A stretch of DNA of 64,000 nucleotides from Pseudomonas fulva 12-X. GTDB lineage: Bacteria; Pseudomonadota; Gammaproteobacteria; Pseudomonadales; Pseudomonadaceae. Numbering within the stretch: the first letter of the stretch is position 1; each line of letters starts with the position of its first letter. The notes beneath the pieces are model-generated. The model searched no databases. It saw only the letters and a program-made list of their open reading frames with translations, and had not been told where the DNA came from. Shown in pieces: positions 24,201 to 28,893 of this stretch. The translations under genes and the position numbers were made by a program. The stretch covers positions 3,487,001-3,551,000 of the forward strand of contig NC_015556.1 of NCBI RefSeq assembly GCF_000213805.1, in the 5' to 3' direction.

Positions 24201-24769
24201 TGTATAACGGCTCGGGTGTGAAAGCCCTGGAAACCTTCCTGGAGCTCAAGAACGGCGTCGCCCCGACCAACGCGGACCTGTACGACTATATCCGCGCCAA
24301 CCACGACACCTTCAACGTGGCCGGCGATACCCGCGGCGGCGCGGACAAGCTGTACGGCGGCAACGGCAACGACATTCTCTACGGCCAGGGCGGCAACGAC
24401 CTGCTGGTTGGCGGTGCGGGCGACGACATCCTCTTTGGCGGCGCCGGTGCCGACACCTTCGCCTGGCAGAAAGGCGACTTCGGCAAGGACGTGATCAAGG
24501 ACTTCAACGTGGCCGAGGGCGACACCATCGACCTCAGCTCGCTGCTGCAGGATCACAGCAACAACCTGGACAGCTACCTGAAGCTGGTGACGGATAACGG
24601 CAGCTCTACCCTGCTGATCAGCACCAAGGGCGAGTTCAACAATGCCGATACCACCACCCAGCAGGTCGCAGCCAAGGCCGATGTGCAGATCGACCTCGGC
24701 CAGGCCAGCCTGCCGAGCTACGACATCAACACGCTGATCGCCAACCACACCATCAAAGTCGACCCTTGA
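9254..24769 (+). CDS. lapA: Giant LapA-type type I-secreted adhesin with retention module
   Basis: Cell-surface adhesin of about 5171 residues for attachment and biofilm formation. I start at the ATG at 9254 (MSNFAAVIKS), which has GGAG six bases upstream; the ATG at 9242 would overlap that site. Order by residue: retention module 1-100; LapG cleavage motif TAAG at 104-107; Gly-rich linker; Ig-like repeats about 173-2130; PA14 domain about 2140-2313; cadherin-like about 2316-2406; 14 Calx-beta-like repeats plus one divergent copy about 2409-4240; second PA14 about 4250-4430; second cadherin-like about 4440-4527; VWA with MIDAS DTSGS near 4579; a beta-rich segment about 4765-4915; RTX nonapeptides (GGNGNDILYGQGGNDLL) from about 4945; C-terminal type I secretion signal. 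The secretion genes and lapD/lapG flank it. Ligands of PA14 and VWA are unknown. Confidence 0.96.
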   Translation: MSNFAAVIKSLIGQVFVTSVDGVRRQVFEGDRIFAGEQVTTADGGSVTLEMANGETVKLGANASWQAGNPDAQEVADSASQAPVSEFEQALAAGMDPTVDLDPTAAGPGAGGGGGSAGGGHSAVMLSETAQRVDPTIGFQTTGLGTPGFNLIEDNNPAIFATADAADTGTTTPDTTAPVVTIGINPITGDDILNSAELGAATVTITGTVGGEAKVGDAITLNLGGNVYNGTVIALGNGALGFSIPVSSADLGSFNSISATVSSSDAAGNVGTATASRPYTVDTTAPVITVDAPAITNDTTPTIVGTTDAPVGSTVTLTITQGTTVLTTTATVVAGGTYSADVPAGLVEGPYSVDAKVTDAAGNIGSATDTGAIDTTAPVPTISLDANITPDDVINSTEATQQIPVTGTVGGDAKVGDTVTLTVNGKNFTGQVQADKTFSINVPGADLVADAGKTINASISTTDAAGNLGSAATSEGYSVDVTAPVPTISLDANITADDVINSTEATQQIPVTGTVGGDAKVGDTVTLTVNGKTFTGQVQADKTFSINVPGADLVADAGKTINASISTTDAAGNVGSAATSEGYSVDVTAPAPTITLDANITADDVINSTEATQQIPVTGTVGGDAKVGDTVTLTVNGKDFTGSVATNPNGTLGFSINVPGADLVADAGKTINASISTTDAAGNIGTATDSEGYRVDVTAPAITVDAPAITNDTTPTIVGTTDAPAGSTVTLTVTQGSTVITVTTPVLANGTYSVELNQPLAEGPYSVDAKVTDAAGNTGSATDTGAIDTTAPVITVDAPAITNDTTPTIVGTTDAPAGSTVTLTVTQGSTVITVTTPVLANGTYSVELNQPLAEGPYSVDAKVTDAAGNTGSATDTGAIDTTAPVITVDAPAITNDTTPTIVGTTDAPVGSTVTLTVTQGSTVITVTTPVLANGTYSVELNQPLAEGPYSVDAKATDAAGNTGSATDTGAIDTTAPLITVDAPAVTNDTTPTIVGTTDAPVGSIVTLTVTQGSTVITVTTPVLANGTYSVELNQPLAEGPYSVDAKVTDAAGNTGSATDTGAIDTTAPVITVDAPAITNDTTPTIVGTTDAPVGNTVTLTITQGTTVLTTTATVVAGGTYSADVPAGLVEGPYSVDAKVTDAAGNTGSATDTGAIDTTAPVITVDAPAITNDTTPSIVGTTDAPIGSVVTLTITQGTTVLTTTATVVAGGTYSADVPAGLVEGPYSVDAKVTDAAGNTGSATDTGAIDTTAPVITVDAPAITNDTTPTIVGTTDAPVGSTVILTITQGTTVLTTTATVVAGGTYSADVPAGLVEGPYSVDAKVTDAAGNIGSATDTGAINTTAPVITVDAPAITNDTTPTIVGTTDAPAGSIVTLTVTQGSTVISVTTPVLANGTYSVELNQPLAEGPYSVDAKVTDPAGNTGSATDTGAIDTTAPVITVDAPAVTNDTTPTIVGTTDAPVGSTVTLTITQGTTVLTTTATVVAGGTYSADVPAGLVEGPYSVDAKVTDAAGNTGSATDTGAIDTTAPVITVDAPAVTNDTTPTIVGTTDAPVGSIVTLTITQGTTVLTTTAIVVAGGTYSADVPAGLVEGPYSVDAKVTDAAGNTGSATDTGAIDTTAPVITVDAPTITNDTTPTIVGTTDAPVGSIVTLTITQGTTVLTTTATVVAGGTYSADVPAGLVEGPYSVDAKVTDAAGNTGSATDIGAIDTTAPVPTISLDANITADDVINSTEATQQIPVTGTVGGDAKVGDTVTLNVNGKTFTGQVQADKTFSINVPGADLVADASKTINASISTTDAAGNIGTATDSEGYSVDVTAPVPTISLDANITADDVINSTEATEQIPVTGTVGGDAKVGDTVTLSVNGKTFTGQVQADKTFSINVPGADLVADAGKTINASISTTDAAGNIGTATDSEGYSVNTTLPVPTITLDTNITADDVINSTEATQQIPVTGTVGGDAKVGDTVTLTVNGKQFTGQVQADKTFSINVPGADLIADAGKTINASISTTDAAGNIGTATDSEGYSVDVTPPSAAIDIVKISEDTGTPGDFVTRDNTLTVSGTVGPLASGEKAQISVDGGNTWTDLNVNNGTWDYTDGRTLSLGDHTYQVRVVDAAGNLGSTDTQKVTIIANQNPVAVNDPGNAAGLTGQYYAYHEGTNLDGPNLSSLAQVRAFIDANSPDASFVAKNINYSLGGGDLGGNNNLQTFLGSDAASLNVDPENSSDAIIKLSGTLQLQAGSYQFQVRADDGYSISIDGVIVSRFDGNQSPSTNSGSFTISEPGAHTIEIIYWDQGGQAALQPTLSFAGGAYQPLSNFSPTQANPALVTGHDNALTISQATLLANDSDADGDTLRIVGVDNPKHGTVTLNDNGTITFTPASNYYGPASFSYTVSDGNGGTSTATVTVNVTGDAAPSIGAVSNAVDSSGNQVDEGDNAVFTVNLSNASITSTTFSLSLNAGTAKAGSDYNGTLTNQSFSNGVTYNTANGTVTVPAGVSSFTVTVPTINDTISESTETFSLTVGGKSGTATIIDNDGVPTVSAVSSAVDSTGGQVDEGDNAVFTVNLTNAGSTPTTFSLSLNAGTATAGSDYNGTLTSQSFSNGVTYNAANGTVTVPAGVTSFTVTVPTINDTVAEPTETFSLTVGGKTGTATIIDNDPVPTVSTVSSAVDSSGGQVDEGDNAVFTVNLTNASSTATTFSLALNAGTATAGSDYNGTLTNQSFSNGVTYNAATGQVTVPAGVTSFTVTVPTVDDTVFEQAENFTLTVGGKTGTATIIDNDAAPTVGSVSSAVDSSGGQVDEGDNAVFTVNLTNASSTATTFSLALNAGTATAGSDYNGTLTNQSFSNGVTYNAANGTVTVPAGVTSFTVTVPTVDDTVFEPAENFTLTVGGKTGTATIVDNDAAPTIGTVSSAVDSSGGQVDEGDNAVFTVNLTNASSTPTTFSLALNAGTATAGSDYNGTLTNQSFSNGVTYNAANGTVTVPAGVTTFTVTVPTVDDTVSEPTENFTLTVGGKTGTATIVDNDAAPTIGTVSAAVDSSGGQVDEGDNAVFTVNLTNASSTPTTFSLVLNAGTATAGSDYNGTLTNQSFSNGVTYNAANGTVTVPAGVTSFTVTVPTINDTVYEQTETFTLNVGGKVGTATIIDNDPVPTVSTVSSAVDSNGGQIDEGDNAVFTVNLTNTSSTPTTFSLALNAGTATAGSDYNGTLTNQSFSNGVTYNAATGQVTVPAGVTSFTVTVPTIDDTVSEPTETFSLTVGGKTGTATIIDNDPVPTVSTVSSAVDNSGGQVDEGDNAVFTVNLTNASSTPTTFSLALNAGTATAGSDYNGTLTNQSFSNGVTYNAANGTVTVPAGVTSFTVTVPTIDDSVFEPAENFTLTVGGKTGTATIVDNDAAPTVGSVSSAVDSNGGQVDEGDNAVFTVNLTNASSTPTTFSLTLNAGTATAGSDYNGTLTNQSFSNGVTYNAANGTVTVPAGVTSFTVTVPTVDDTVSEPTETFSLTVGGKTGTATIIDNDAAPTIGTVSAAVDSSGGQVDEGDNAVFTVNLTNASSTATTFSLALNAGTAAAGSDYNGTLTNQSFSNGVTYNAANGTVTVPAGVTSFTVTVPTVDDTVFEPAETFSLTVGGKTGTATIVDNDAAPTIGTVSAAVDSSGGQVDEGDNAVFTVNLTNASSTATTFSLALNAGTATAGSDYNGTLTNQSFSNGVTYNAANGTVTVPAGVTSFTVTVPTIDDTVFEPTENFTLTVGGKTGTATIIDNDAAPTVGSVSSAVDSNGGQVDEGDNAVFTVNLTNASSTATTFSLSLNTGTATAGSDYNGTLTNQSFSNGVTYNAANGTVTVPAGVTSFTVTVPTINDTVYEQTESFTLNVGGKVGTATIIDNDPVPTVSTVSSAVDSSGGQVDEGDNAVFTVNLTNASSTATTFSLALNAGTAIAGSDYNGTLTNQSFSNGVTYNAATGQVTVPAGVTSFTVTVPTVDDTVFEQAENFTLTVGGKTGTATIIDNDAAPTVGSVSSAVDSAGGQVDEGDNAVFTVNLTNASSTPTTFSLALNAGTAIAGSDYNGTLTNQSFSNGVTYNSANGTVTVPAGVTSFTVTVPTINDTVYEQTETFTLNVGGKVGTATIIDNDLVPTVKTIDVGQPGTADDNVIEGNNLVFNVTLSNASSTPTVLSFNATGTATANVDYKLNAQSFSNGVTYDANTGKITVPAGVTSFSVTVQTLADNVVGEPLETVKLDIGGQSATGGIIDGTPDAKDDSYTKVTGLKAEYFGYKEGTGAGNDGANLTNLSQVRQFIDSHKAAATFNATTLDYGNLSNATGLGTGTNLQTFLGVNTTTGNGAKANSLSTDPGDTSDAIIKMSGYINLAAGTYQFRVTADDGYSIRINGQVVAEFNNIQSSATATGKTFTIGAANAGPQQIEIIYWDQGGDARLKVEVGQGGNFKVVDSDMLYHVPTTSTLTMDAGDSLTIASSTLLSNDTDPNNDSLSITSVQNATNGTVTLNNGNVVFTPKSGFYGDASFQYTISDGKGGSDTATVTLKVNQAANVIHVAGDGTNDNGNNTINGGAGSDVLLGDAGGTLTTLQPATNYNIALLVDTSGSMQGDRMSLTKTALSNFVKTLAGHDGVVNVTLVGFAEKVTLTAKVEDLQSGTSLDALLANIQKLTASGGTNYEAAFKEASAWFDAQSTAGHTKAAGYENLTFFLSDGDPTLYYNGNTTQTSGPGSSTNDQVLLGSLDTFNVLAGKSAVQAIGIGSGVSQKNLSLFDNTTDTPAFSYLANGFGATLANFNNDTTGWNNLGNWDIAGTGFFSGSAGRSSDALMIRDTAGGSPVTATTPSLTIADGTFSSLRFAYGTADTTASDVLSWKVQQLVKGAWVDVQTGGGTTGGNWTTAETSVLGAGTYRMTFSVDDKSALSANATMWIDDITRVDYTKVPVGKVEIVNSADELSVALHGGANANVPVSVGNDTIFGGDGNDIIFGDVINTDALPWGVNGNPAKPADMYNGSGVKALETFLELKNGVAPTNADLYDYIRANHDTFNVAGDTRGGADKLYGGNGNDILYGQGGNDLLVGGAGDDILFGGAGADTFAWQKGDFGKDVIKDFNVAEGDTIDLSSLLQDHSNNLDSYLKLVTDNGSSTLLISTKGEFNNADTTTQQVAAKADVQIDLGQASLPSYDINTLIANHTIKVDP
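10103..15334 (+). repeat. Two interleaved families of Ig-like coding repeats in lapA (276 bp and 318 bp)
   Basis: Family B has 276-bp (92-residue) units starting TAPVITVDAP: one at 10103-10378 and eleven in tandem at 11345-14380, with an exact 276-bp period. Family A has 318-bp (106-residue) units starting TAPVPTISLDANIT: three at 10379-11344 (the third carries 12 extra bases) and three at 14381-15334. The order is therefore B1-A3-B11-A3. Neighbouring units at 11345 and 11621 look almost identical at DNA level, pointing to recent duplication or conversion. Family B units come in two internal versions, one with QGSTVITVTTPVLANG and one with QGTTVLTTTATVVAGG. Confidence 0.92.
16481..21604 (+). 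repeat. Fourteen tandem 366-bp Calx-beta-like repeats in lapA
   Basis: Each unit encodes 122 residues with the core VDEGDNAVFTVNLTNAS, TAGSDYNGTLTNQSFSNGVTYN and GGKTGTATIIDND. Fourteen units fit the interval with no length change at all (14 x 366 = 5124 bp). A fifteenth, diverged unit (VIEGNNLVFNVTLSNASS) follows at 21605-21965. Acidic loop residues (DEGD, DND) resemble the calcium sites of Calx-beta domains, so calcium-dependent rigidity is an inference. Units differ mainly at the junctions (AAPTVGSV, AAPTIGTV, PVPTVSTV) and before GGK (FEPAENFTLTV, YEQTETFTLNV). Confidence 0.93.
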
Positions 24770-24778
24770 TAGGCCGAT

Positions 24779-24805
24779 GCCCCGCCACACTTTCGTGGCG
24801 GGGCG
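24779..24805 (+). terminator. Hairpin after lapA
   Basis: Perfect 10-bp stem GCCCCGCCAC/GTGGCGGGGC with a 7-nt loop, starting 10 bp after the lapA stop. No T-run follows, so it may act as an mRNA 3' stabiliser or partial terminator before the small gene at 24841. Confidence 0.5.
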
Positions 24806-24840
24806 CTAAGCTGTAGCAGACAGGTTTATCGGAGAAGGCC

Positions 24841-25179
24841 GTGTTCTATATAAAACGTAATGCCGAAGGCGAACTGCTGCGCGTGCAGCCCGAGCCTTTC
24901 GAGGGAATGAACGGCGAGCTGACGGCCGATAGTGAAGAGGCGCGGGCCTGGTTTTCCAACCAGAACGTGGAAAGCAGCCTGCTGCAACTCAAGCAGAGCG
25001 ATCTGGACATGATCCGCGTACTCGAGGACTTGATCGACGTGCTGATCAAGAAAGGCGTGGTACGCATCACCGACCTGCCAGAGGCAGCCCAGAGCAAGCT
25101 GATGGGCCGTAGCCGAGCGCGCGATGCACTCGGCGGCATGAACCGTTTGATCAACGACGAAGAGCGCGGCCTGATCTGA
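24841..25179 (+). CDS. Small conserved Lap-locus protein of unknown function
   Basis: Protein of 112 residues, acidic, predicted soluble and mostly helical, with no signal peptide. GTG start with a strong GGAGAAGG site. The stretch LLQLKQSDLDMIRVLEDLIDVLIKKGVVRITDLPEAAQ looks like an amphipathic helical dimerisation segment. Homologues in Pseudomonas are, as I recall, labelled 'tryptophan synthase subunit beta-like', a name with no support in this sequence. The stop codon abuts the lapD stop (adjacent bases 25179/25180), so the two genes converge with no spacer. A link to LapA/LapD function is inferred from position only. Confidence 0.8.
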   Translation: MFYIKRNAEGELLRVQPEPFEGMNGELTADSEEARAWFSNQNVESSLLQLKQSDLDMIRVLEDLIDVLIKKGVVRITDLPEAAQSKLMGRSRARDALGGMNRLINDEERGLI

Positions 25180-27111
25180 TCAGGCCCACGCCGCCGGTTC
25201 GCTGAACAGGCGCCCCTGTACCCCGCTGACGCCCATCTCCTGCAGCACTTGCCACTCACCACGGGTTTCCACCCGCTCGGCGATCAATGGCAGATCGATG
25301 CTGTTGGCTGCCCGCTGCATGGCCTCGATGAACAGGCGCTTGTCGCCCTCCTGATCGATGCCACGGATAAAGCTGCCGTCGACCTTCAGGTAGGCCAGGC
25401 CCAGCTTGGCCAGGTTGCCGATCATGCTGAAGCGCCCACCGAAATGCTGCAGACCCAGCTCGACACCCAGGCTGCGCAGCTTGCGGGTGATCGCCTCGAG
25501 CTCGGCAGGCCCAGGCAACTGGCCTTCGTCCAGCTCCAGGATCAGCCGGCCAATGACGGCTGGGTGCAGACGCAAACGCTCGTAGATCTGCTCCAGCACC
25601 TGCGCATCCCGCACGCTGCTGCCGGACAAGCTCAGCGCCAGCTTGCCGTCATGGCTGGCAAGCTGCGCCAGCAGGGCGTCGAGCATCACCAGATCCAGGC
25701 GCGCAGTCCAGCCAAAGCGCTCCAGCCACGGCAGGAACTGGCCGGCGGGAATGGTTTCACCACGCTCGTCGAGCAGCCGCGCCAGCACCTTGTGATGCAG
25801 AACCTGGGTCGGCTCGGCGGCATTGACCACCGGCTGCACGTACTGCAGGAAACGGCCCTGCTGCAGTGCACCGTCCAGCAAGCGATGCCAGTCGTTGCGC
25901 TCGCCGGTGGCAGTGGCCTGCGGGCGATGCTCGACGAACGCCCATGGGCTGCGGCTATTGCTTACGGCCTCTGCCAAGGCGGCGTCCAGTGCGCTGTAAA
26001 GCTCGCTGCTGCTGGCTCCCGGCGCGAAGCTGGTGATGCCGATATGCGCAACAGGTGAGCAGTCGCTGGCACCGGTCTGCTGCAACGACAGCAAGGCGTT
26101 GCTCAACTGCTCGGCCAGTTGTTCGGCCTCCTGGCGGTCGACGCCGGCGGCCAGCAAGGCAAATTCGCCGCCGCGGTTGCGCGCCAGCAGGAAACGACCC
26201 TGGCTGACCTGCTGCAGCTGTTCGGCCACCGCCTTGAGCAACTGGTCGGTGCGCTGCCCACCGATACGCTGGTTCAGCCCGGCCAGGTCATTGACCCGCA
26301 ACAGCATCAGCACACCGCTACTGGCGCGCTCCTCGCCCGTCAGGCGGGCCTGCAGGTCGAGGTCGAAATAACGGCGGTTGGCCAGCCCGGTGAGGCTGTC
26401 CTGGTAGGCCTCGGCGTGCAGTTTCTCACTGCGCGAGGCTTCCTCGTCGAACAGCGTCTTGAGCTTCTCCACCATCTGATTCATGGCGGCCACCACCCGG
26501 CGAAACTCCGGTGTGCGCGGTAGCTTCGAGGCACTGAGAAATTCACGACGGGCAATGGCGTTGGACTGCTCGACCATATACTCCAGCGGGCGAAGCTGCC
26601 GCTTGAGCAGCAGCACACCCAGGCCTATGCAAACCAGGCTGATCAGCGCCAGCCACAGGAAGGTCGCATAGGCGGTCTGCCACAGCTTGGCGATGGCGAA
26701 ATACGGATGGCTGACCACCTCGACGTGAGCCGCCTGGTTCCAGCCATCACTGACGATGGCGTCGCCCTGGGCAGCCTCCAGGTCCACCAGGTCGGCGAAC
26801 CACTGCGGCGCGCCGCGGCCCAGGTTCGGGCCGGAGCGCTCGACCAGCACCTTGTCGTCCGGGCCGATCACGCGGATGCTCTCGAAATAGCCACTGTCGA
26901 AGATCGAGCTGACCATCAGCTCCAGCATCGCCGGGTCGTCCAGGTGCGAGCCGAGCGACAGGCCAAGCGCCGTCGCGGCGTCCTGCGCATGGGAGCGCAA
27001 CTGGTTGACCTGCTGCTCGCGCGAGCTCTCCACGTTGACCACGACGCTGCCGGCGAAACTCACCAGCATCAGCACGCAGATGGCGACACACAACTGCTTG
27101 AACAGTGACAT
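25180..27111 (-). CDS. lapD: c-di-GMP receptor controlling adhesin retention (LapD)
   Basis: Inner-membrane signalling protein of 643 residues. When it binds c-di-GMP in the cytoplasm, its periplasmic domain sequesters the protease LapG and so keeps LapA on the surface. TM1 is at about 7-27, the periplasmic LapD_MoxY_N domain about 28-147 with the LapG-contacting Trp in SDGWNQ (residue 124; Trp125 in P. fluorescens), TM2 about 150-170, HAMP about 170-225, then a degenerate GGDEF (RGGEF at 313-317, within RNRGGEF) and a degenerate EAL (KVLARL at 441-446 in place of EAL). Both enzyme motifs are inactive-type, as expected for a receptor. I start at MSLFKQ, with GAGGAG upstream. It overlaps no other gene and ends next to the 112-residue gene. 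Confidence 0.95.
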   Translation of the reverse strand: MSLFKQLCVAICVLMLVSFAGSVVVNVESSREQQVNQLRSHAQDAATALGLSLGSHLDDPAMLELMVSSIFDSGYFESIRVIGPDDKVLVERSGPNLGRGAPQWFADLVDLEAAQGDAIVSDGWNQAAHVEVVSHPYFAIAKLWQTAYATFLWLALISLVCIGLGVLLLKRQLRPLEYMVEQSNAIARREFLSASKLPRTPEFRRVVAAMNQMVEKLKTLFDEEASRSEKLHAEAYQDSLTGLANRRYFDLDLQARLTGEERASSGVLMLLRVNDLAGLNQRIGGQRTDQLLKAVAEQLQQVSQGRFLLARNRGGEFALLAAGVDRQEAEQLAEQLSNALLSLQQTGASDCSPVAHIGITSFAPGASSSELYSALDAALAEAVSNSRSPWAFVEHRPQATATGERNDWHRLLDGALQQGRFLQYVQPVVNAAEPTQVLHHKVLARLLDERGETIPAGQFLPWLERFGWTARLDLVMLDALLAQLASHDGKLALSLSGSSVRDAQVLEQIYERLRLHPAVIGRLILELDEGQLPGPAELEAITRKLRSLGVELGLQHFGGRFSMIGNLAKLGLAYLKVDGSFIRGIDQEGDKRLFIEAMQRAANSIDLPLIAERVETRGEWQVLQEMGVSGVQGRLFSEPAAWA

Positions 27112-27131
27112 GCACAACTCCTCGCTACGCC

Positions 27132-27827
27132 TTAGGGGAACCCTTCGGCGCGCATCTTCTTCAACAAATCCTGCCAGCGCGAAAGGCGCTTGCTGTCTCC
27201 CACCTGCTTGCCGCCTGCCGGCCCGGGCACCCACAGCCCTTCGGCGTTGAAGGCGTACACGGGCACCAGGTCACGGCGCTCGGTCGCCGGTTCGATGGCA
27301 TCGATCAGGTTGTCCAGTACCAATGGTACCGAGGTGGGGGTCGGGTAATAGGTCAGCACCATGTGCGCCTGGTTCAGGCGTACGGCCTTGACGTAGGTGA
27401 TGCGCAGCTTCTCCGGCGGTACGCCCAGCTCGCGCAGGCTGAAATACTTGGCGATGGCAAAATCCTCGCAATCGCCAGCGCCGCGCATCAGTGCTTCCAC
27501 GGGCGTCGCCCAATAGTCGGCAACGCCCCAGACTTGCTGGTCGTCACGAAAGCGTACTTGCAGATTGAAGAAGCGGTTCACGGCCTTGAGCTGGTCGGCC
27601 TCGGGGGCGCCTCGCTGCTCGTCGAGCAGGCGCTGCCAGGCATCGATACGCGCTTTGCCGGCGCCCAATGGGCCATAAAGTTTCTCGGCGCGAGCAGCGA
27701 TTTGCTGGAAGTCCCACTGCGCCTGCAGCCCGCCCGCCACCAGCGACAGGGCGAGCAGCCACGCCACCAGCAACGGCCAGCGAGAACTAAGTGAGAGAAC
27801 GCCAGAACCGCCGATGGCCACGACCAC
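27132..27827 (-). CDS. lapG: Periplasmic LapA protease (LapG), transglutaminase-like Cys peptidase
   Basis: Calcium-dependent cysteine protease of 231 residues that cuts LapA at its N-terminal TAAG motif and releases cells from a biofilm. An N-terminal hydrophobic segment (about 17-33) directs it to the periplasm. The catalytic triad is visible: Cys120 in AGDCEDFA, His155 in NQAHMVL and Asp172 in LVLDNL; the His-Asp spacing of 17 equals that of P. fluorescens LapG as I recall it. The start is GTG with GGAAG just upstream; a second GTG two codons later is also possible. The lapG-lapD gap is 20 bp, so they form an operon in the order lapG, lapD. Confidence 0.94.
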   Translation of the reverse strand: MVVAIGGSGVLSLSSRWPLLVAWLLALSLVAGGLQAQWDFQQIAARAEKLYGPLGAGKARIDAWQRLLDEQRGAPEADQLKAVNRFFNLQVRFRDDQQVWGVADYWATPVEALMRGAGDCEDFAIAKYFSLRELGVPPEKLRITYVKAVRLNQAHMVLTYYPTPTSVPLVLDNLIDAIEPATERRDLVPVYAFNAEGLWVPGPAGGKQVGDSKRLSRWQDLLKKMRAEGFP

Positions 27828-27944
27828 GCTTCCAGATAAGCAACGCCGTCATGGTGCGGTGCGTACAACTAAAAAACAATTGCTAGATGCCACTACAGGC
27901 GACGAACGCACCGATGCGCACCGCAGTGCGCATCGGCGGGGCTG

Positions 27945-28394
27945 TCAGCGCTCGCGCATGGGCATGCCCTGGATGCGCTGAGGCGCTTCACGCTGCTGCC
28001 ATTGCGGCGGTTGCGGGCGCGGGCGCTGCTGTTGCTGATAGTGATAGCGCTGCCCTTCCCAACCCGGCGGCGGTGCTGGCCGGTAGTCGGGACGATTGCG
28101 GTCGTGACGACCGTAATAACGCGGGTCATAGGCCGGCGGGCTGTAGTAGCGAGGCGGTGGTGGAGGCGGCGCGTAGTACCTGGGAGGCGACGGCACGTAG
28201 TAGACAGGCGGCGGGTAACGACGCTCCTCATAGACGTAAACCCGGGGGGCGCCATAGACCTCGGTGCGCTCCACATAGGTGCCCGGGTAATACTGGCGTT
28301 CGTAATAGCGGTTGCCATAACGGCTGTCGCCATACACGGCGCAGCCGACCAGTGAAAAACCCAATAACGCGATAAGCATGGATTTACGGATCAT
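27945..28394 (-). CDS. Pro/Tyr-rich predicted lipoprotein
   Basis: Protein of 149 residues with a lipoprotein signal (MIRKSMLIALLGFSLVGC, lipobox LVGC) preceded by a strong AGGAGG site. I choose the ATG at 28394 over an upstream in-frame ATG at 28421 because of that site. The mature part is low-complexity: repeated YY, RYY, PPPP and RPQP runs, rich in Arg, Tyr, Pro and Gln, with no recognisable domain. The lack of a +2 Asp after the Cys (it is Ala) suggests outer-membrane sorting. It lies upstream of lapG in the same direction with a 117-bp gap. A surface or peptidoglycan-binding role is possible; function unknown. Confidence 0.75.
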   Translation of the reverse strand: MIRKSMLIALLGFSLVGCAVYGDSRYGNRYYERQYYPGTYVERTEVYGAPRVYVYEERRYPPPVYYVPSPPRYYAPPPPPPRYYSPPAYDPRYYGRHDRNRPDYRPAPPPGWEGQRYHYQQQQRPRPQPPQWQQREAPQRIQGMPMRER

Positions 28395-28649
28395 GGGCGG
28401 CCTCCTTCGACCGCGAATCACGCACCGGCGGCTGCCGATGCCGGGGATGTCCCCAGCCCATCAGACAATCCCGGCCCAGGCGAATCCGCTCCACTCGTCG
28501 CTCAGTCGCTACAAATGATTTCAACGCGCCGCGTCTAACCAATCGGCAGCGCGCCCAAATCGAGCACGTTGCGACAGCCATGCACCAGCAGGGCGCGAGT
28601 ATTGAGCGATCAGCGACAAGCCGCCCGTTGTCACGGTGCTTTTCAGGGC

Positions 28650-28667
28650 CTGGCACGATCCTCGCTT
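28650..28667 (+). promoter_or_regulatory. Sigma-54-type promoter of the guanidine operon
   Basis: CTGGCACGATCCTCGCTT matches the -24/-12 consensus TGGCACG-N4-TTGC with one mismatch in the -12 element and the essential GG/GC spacing kept. It lies about 65 bp upstream of the riboswitch, giving a plausible start near 28677. A TGCACCA half-site at 28581-28587 and a GGTGC at 28635-28639 resemble NtrC half-sites, which would fit nitrogen control of a guanidine nitrogen source. The remaining 28395-28649 stretch holds no gene I can support. Confidence 0.5.
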
Positions 28668-28729
28668 AGTCGCAGCTGTGCAGGAAAATCCTCGGCAGTG
28701 GCCGAGGCAGCGGCATCACAATTTGCAAA

Positions 28730-28832
28730 TAGCCGACTAGGGTTCCGGTTCGCCAGTAACGGCGGATGACTGGTCCGAGAGTTGGCGACCTCCTCGAGAG
28801 GTTACACGGCGGGACAAAAGCCCGGGAGAACG
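28730..28832 (+). ncRNA. Guanidine-I riboswitch (ykkC class)
   Basis: The leader has the hallmark conserved blocks of the ykkC/guanidine-I aptamer in order: CTAGGGTTCCG, ACTGGTCCGAGAG, ACACGGCGGGACAAAAGCCCGGGAGA. Binding of guanidinium to this RNA turns on downstream transport and catabolism genes. It sits 60 bp before the first gene of the operon. No intrinsic terminator with a T-run is visible between aptamer and gene, so control may be at translation initiation (GGAGG at 28884-28888) or through Rho. The class call is firm; the mechanism is not. Confidence 0.93.
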
Positions 28833-28893
28833 CGCCCCAGCCATGGGACATGCCGCGCACTCCTGCCCGCCCTTTCTCGAACTGGAGGTCCCT

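Noticed and set aside
25180..27111. Active diguanylate cyclase or phosphodiesterase
   Set aside because: Both motifs are degenerate (RGGEF in a LapD context, KVL for EAL) and the locus identifies it as the LapD receptor.
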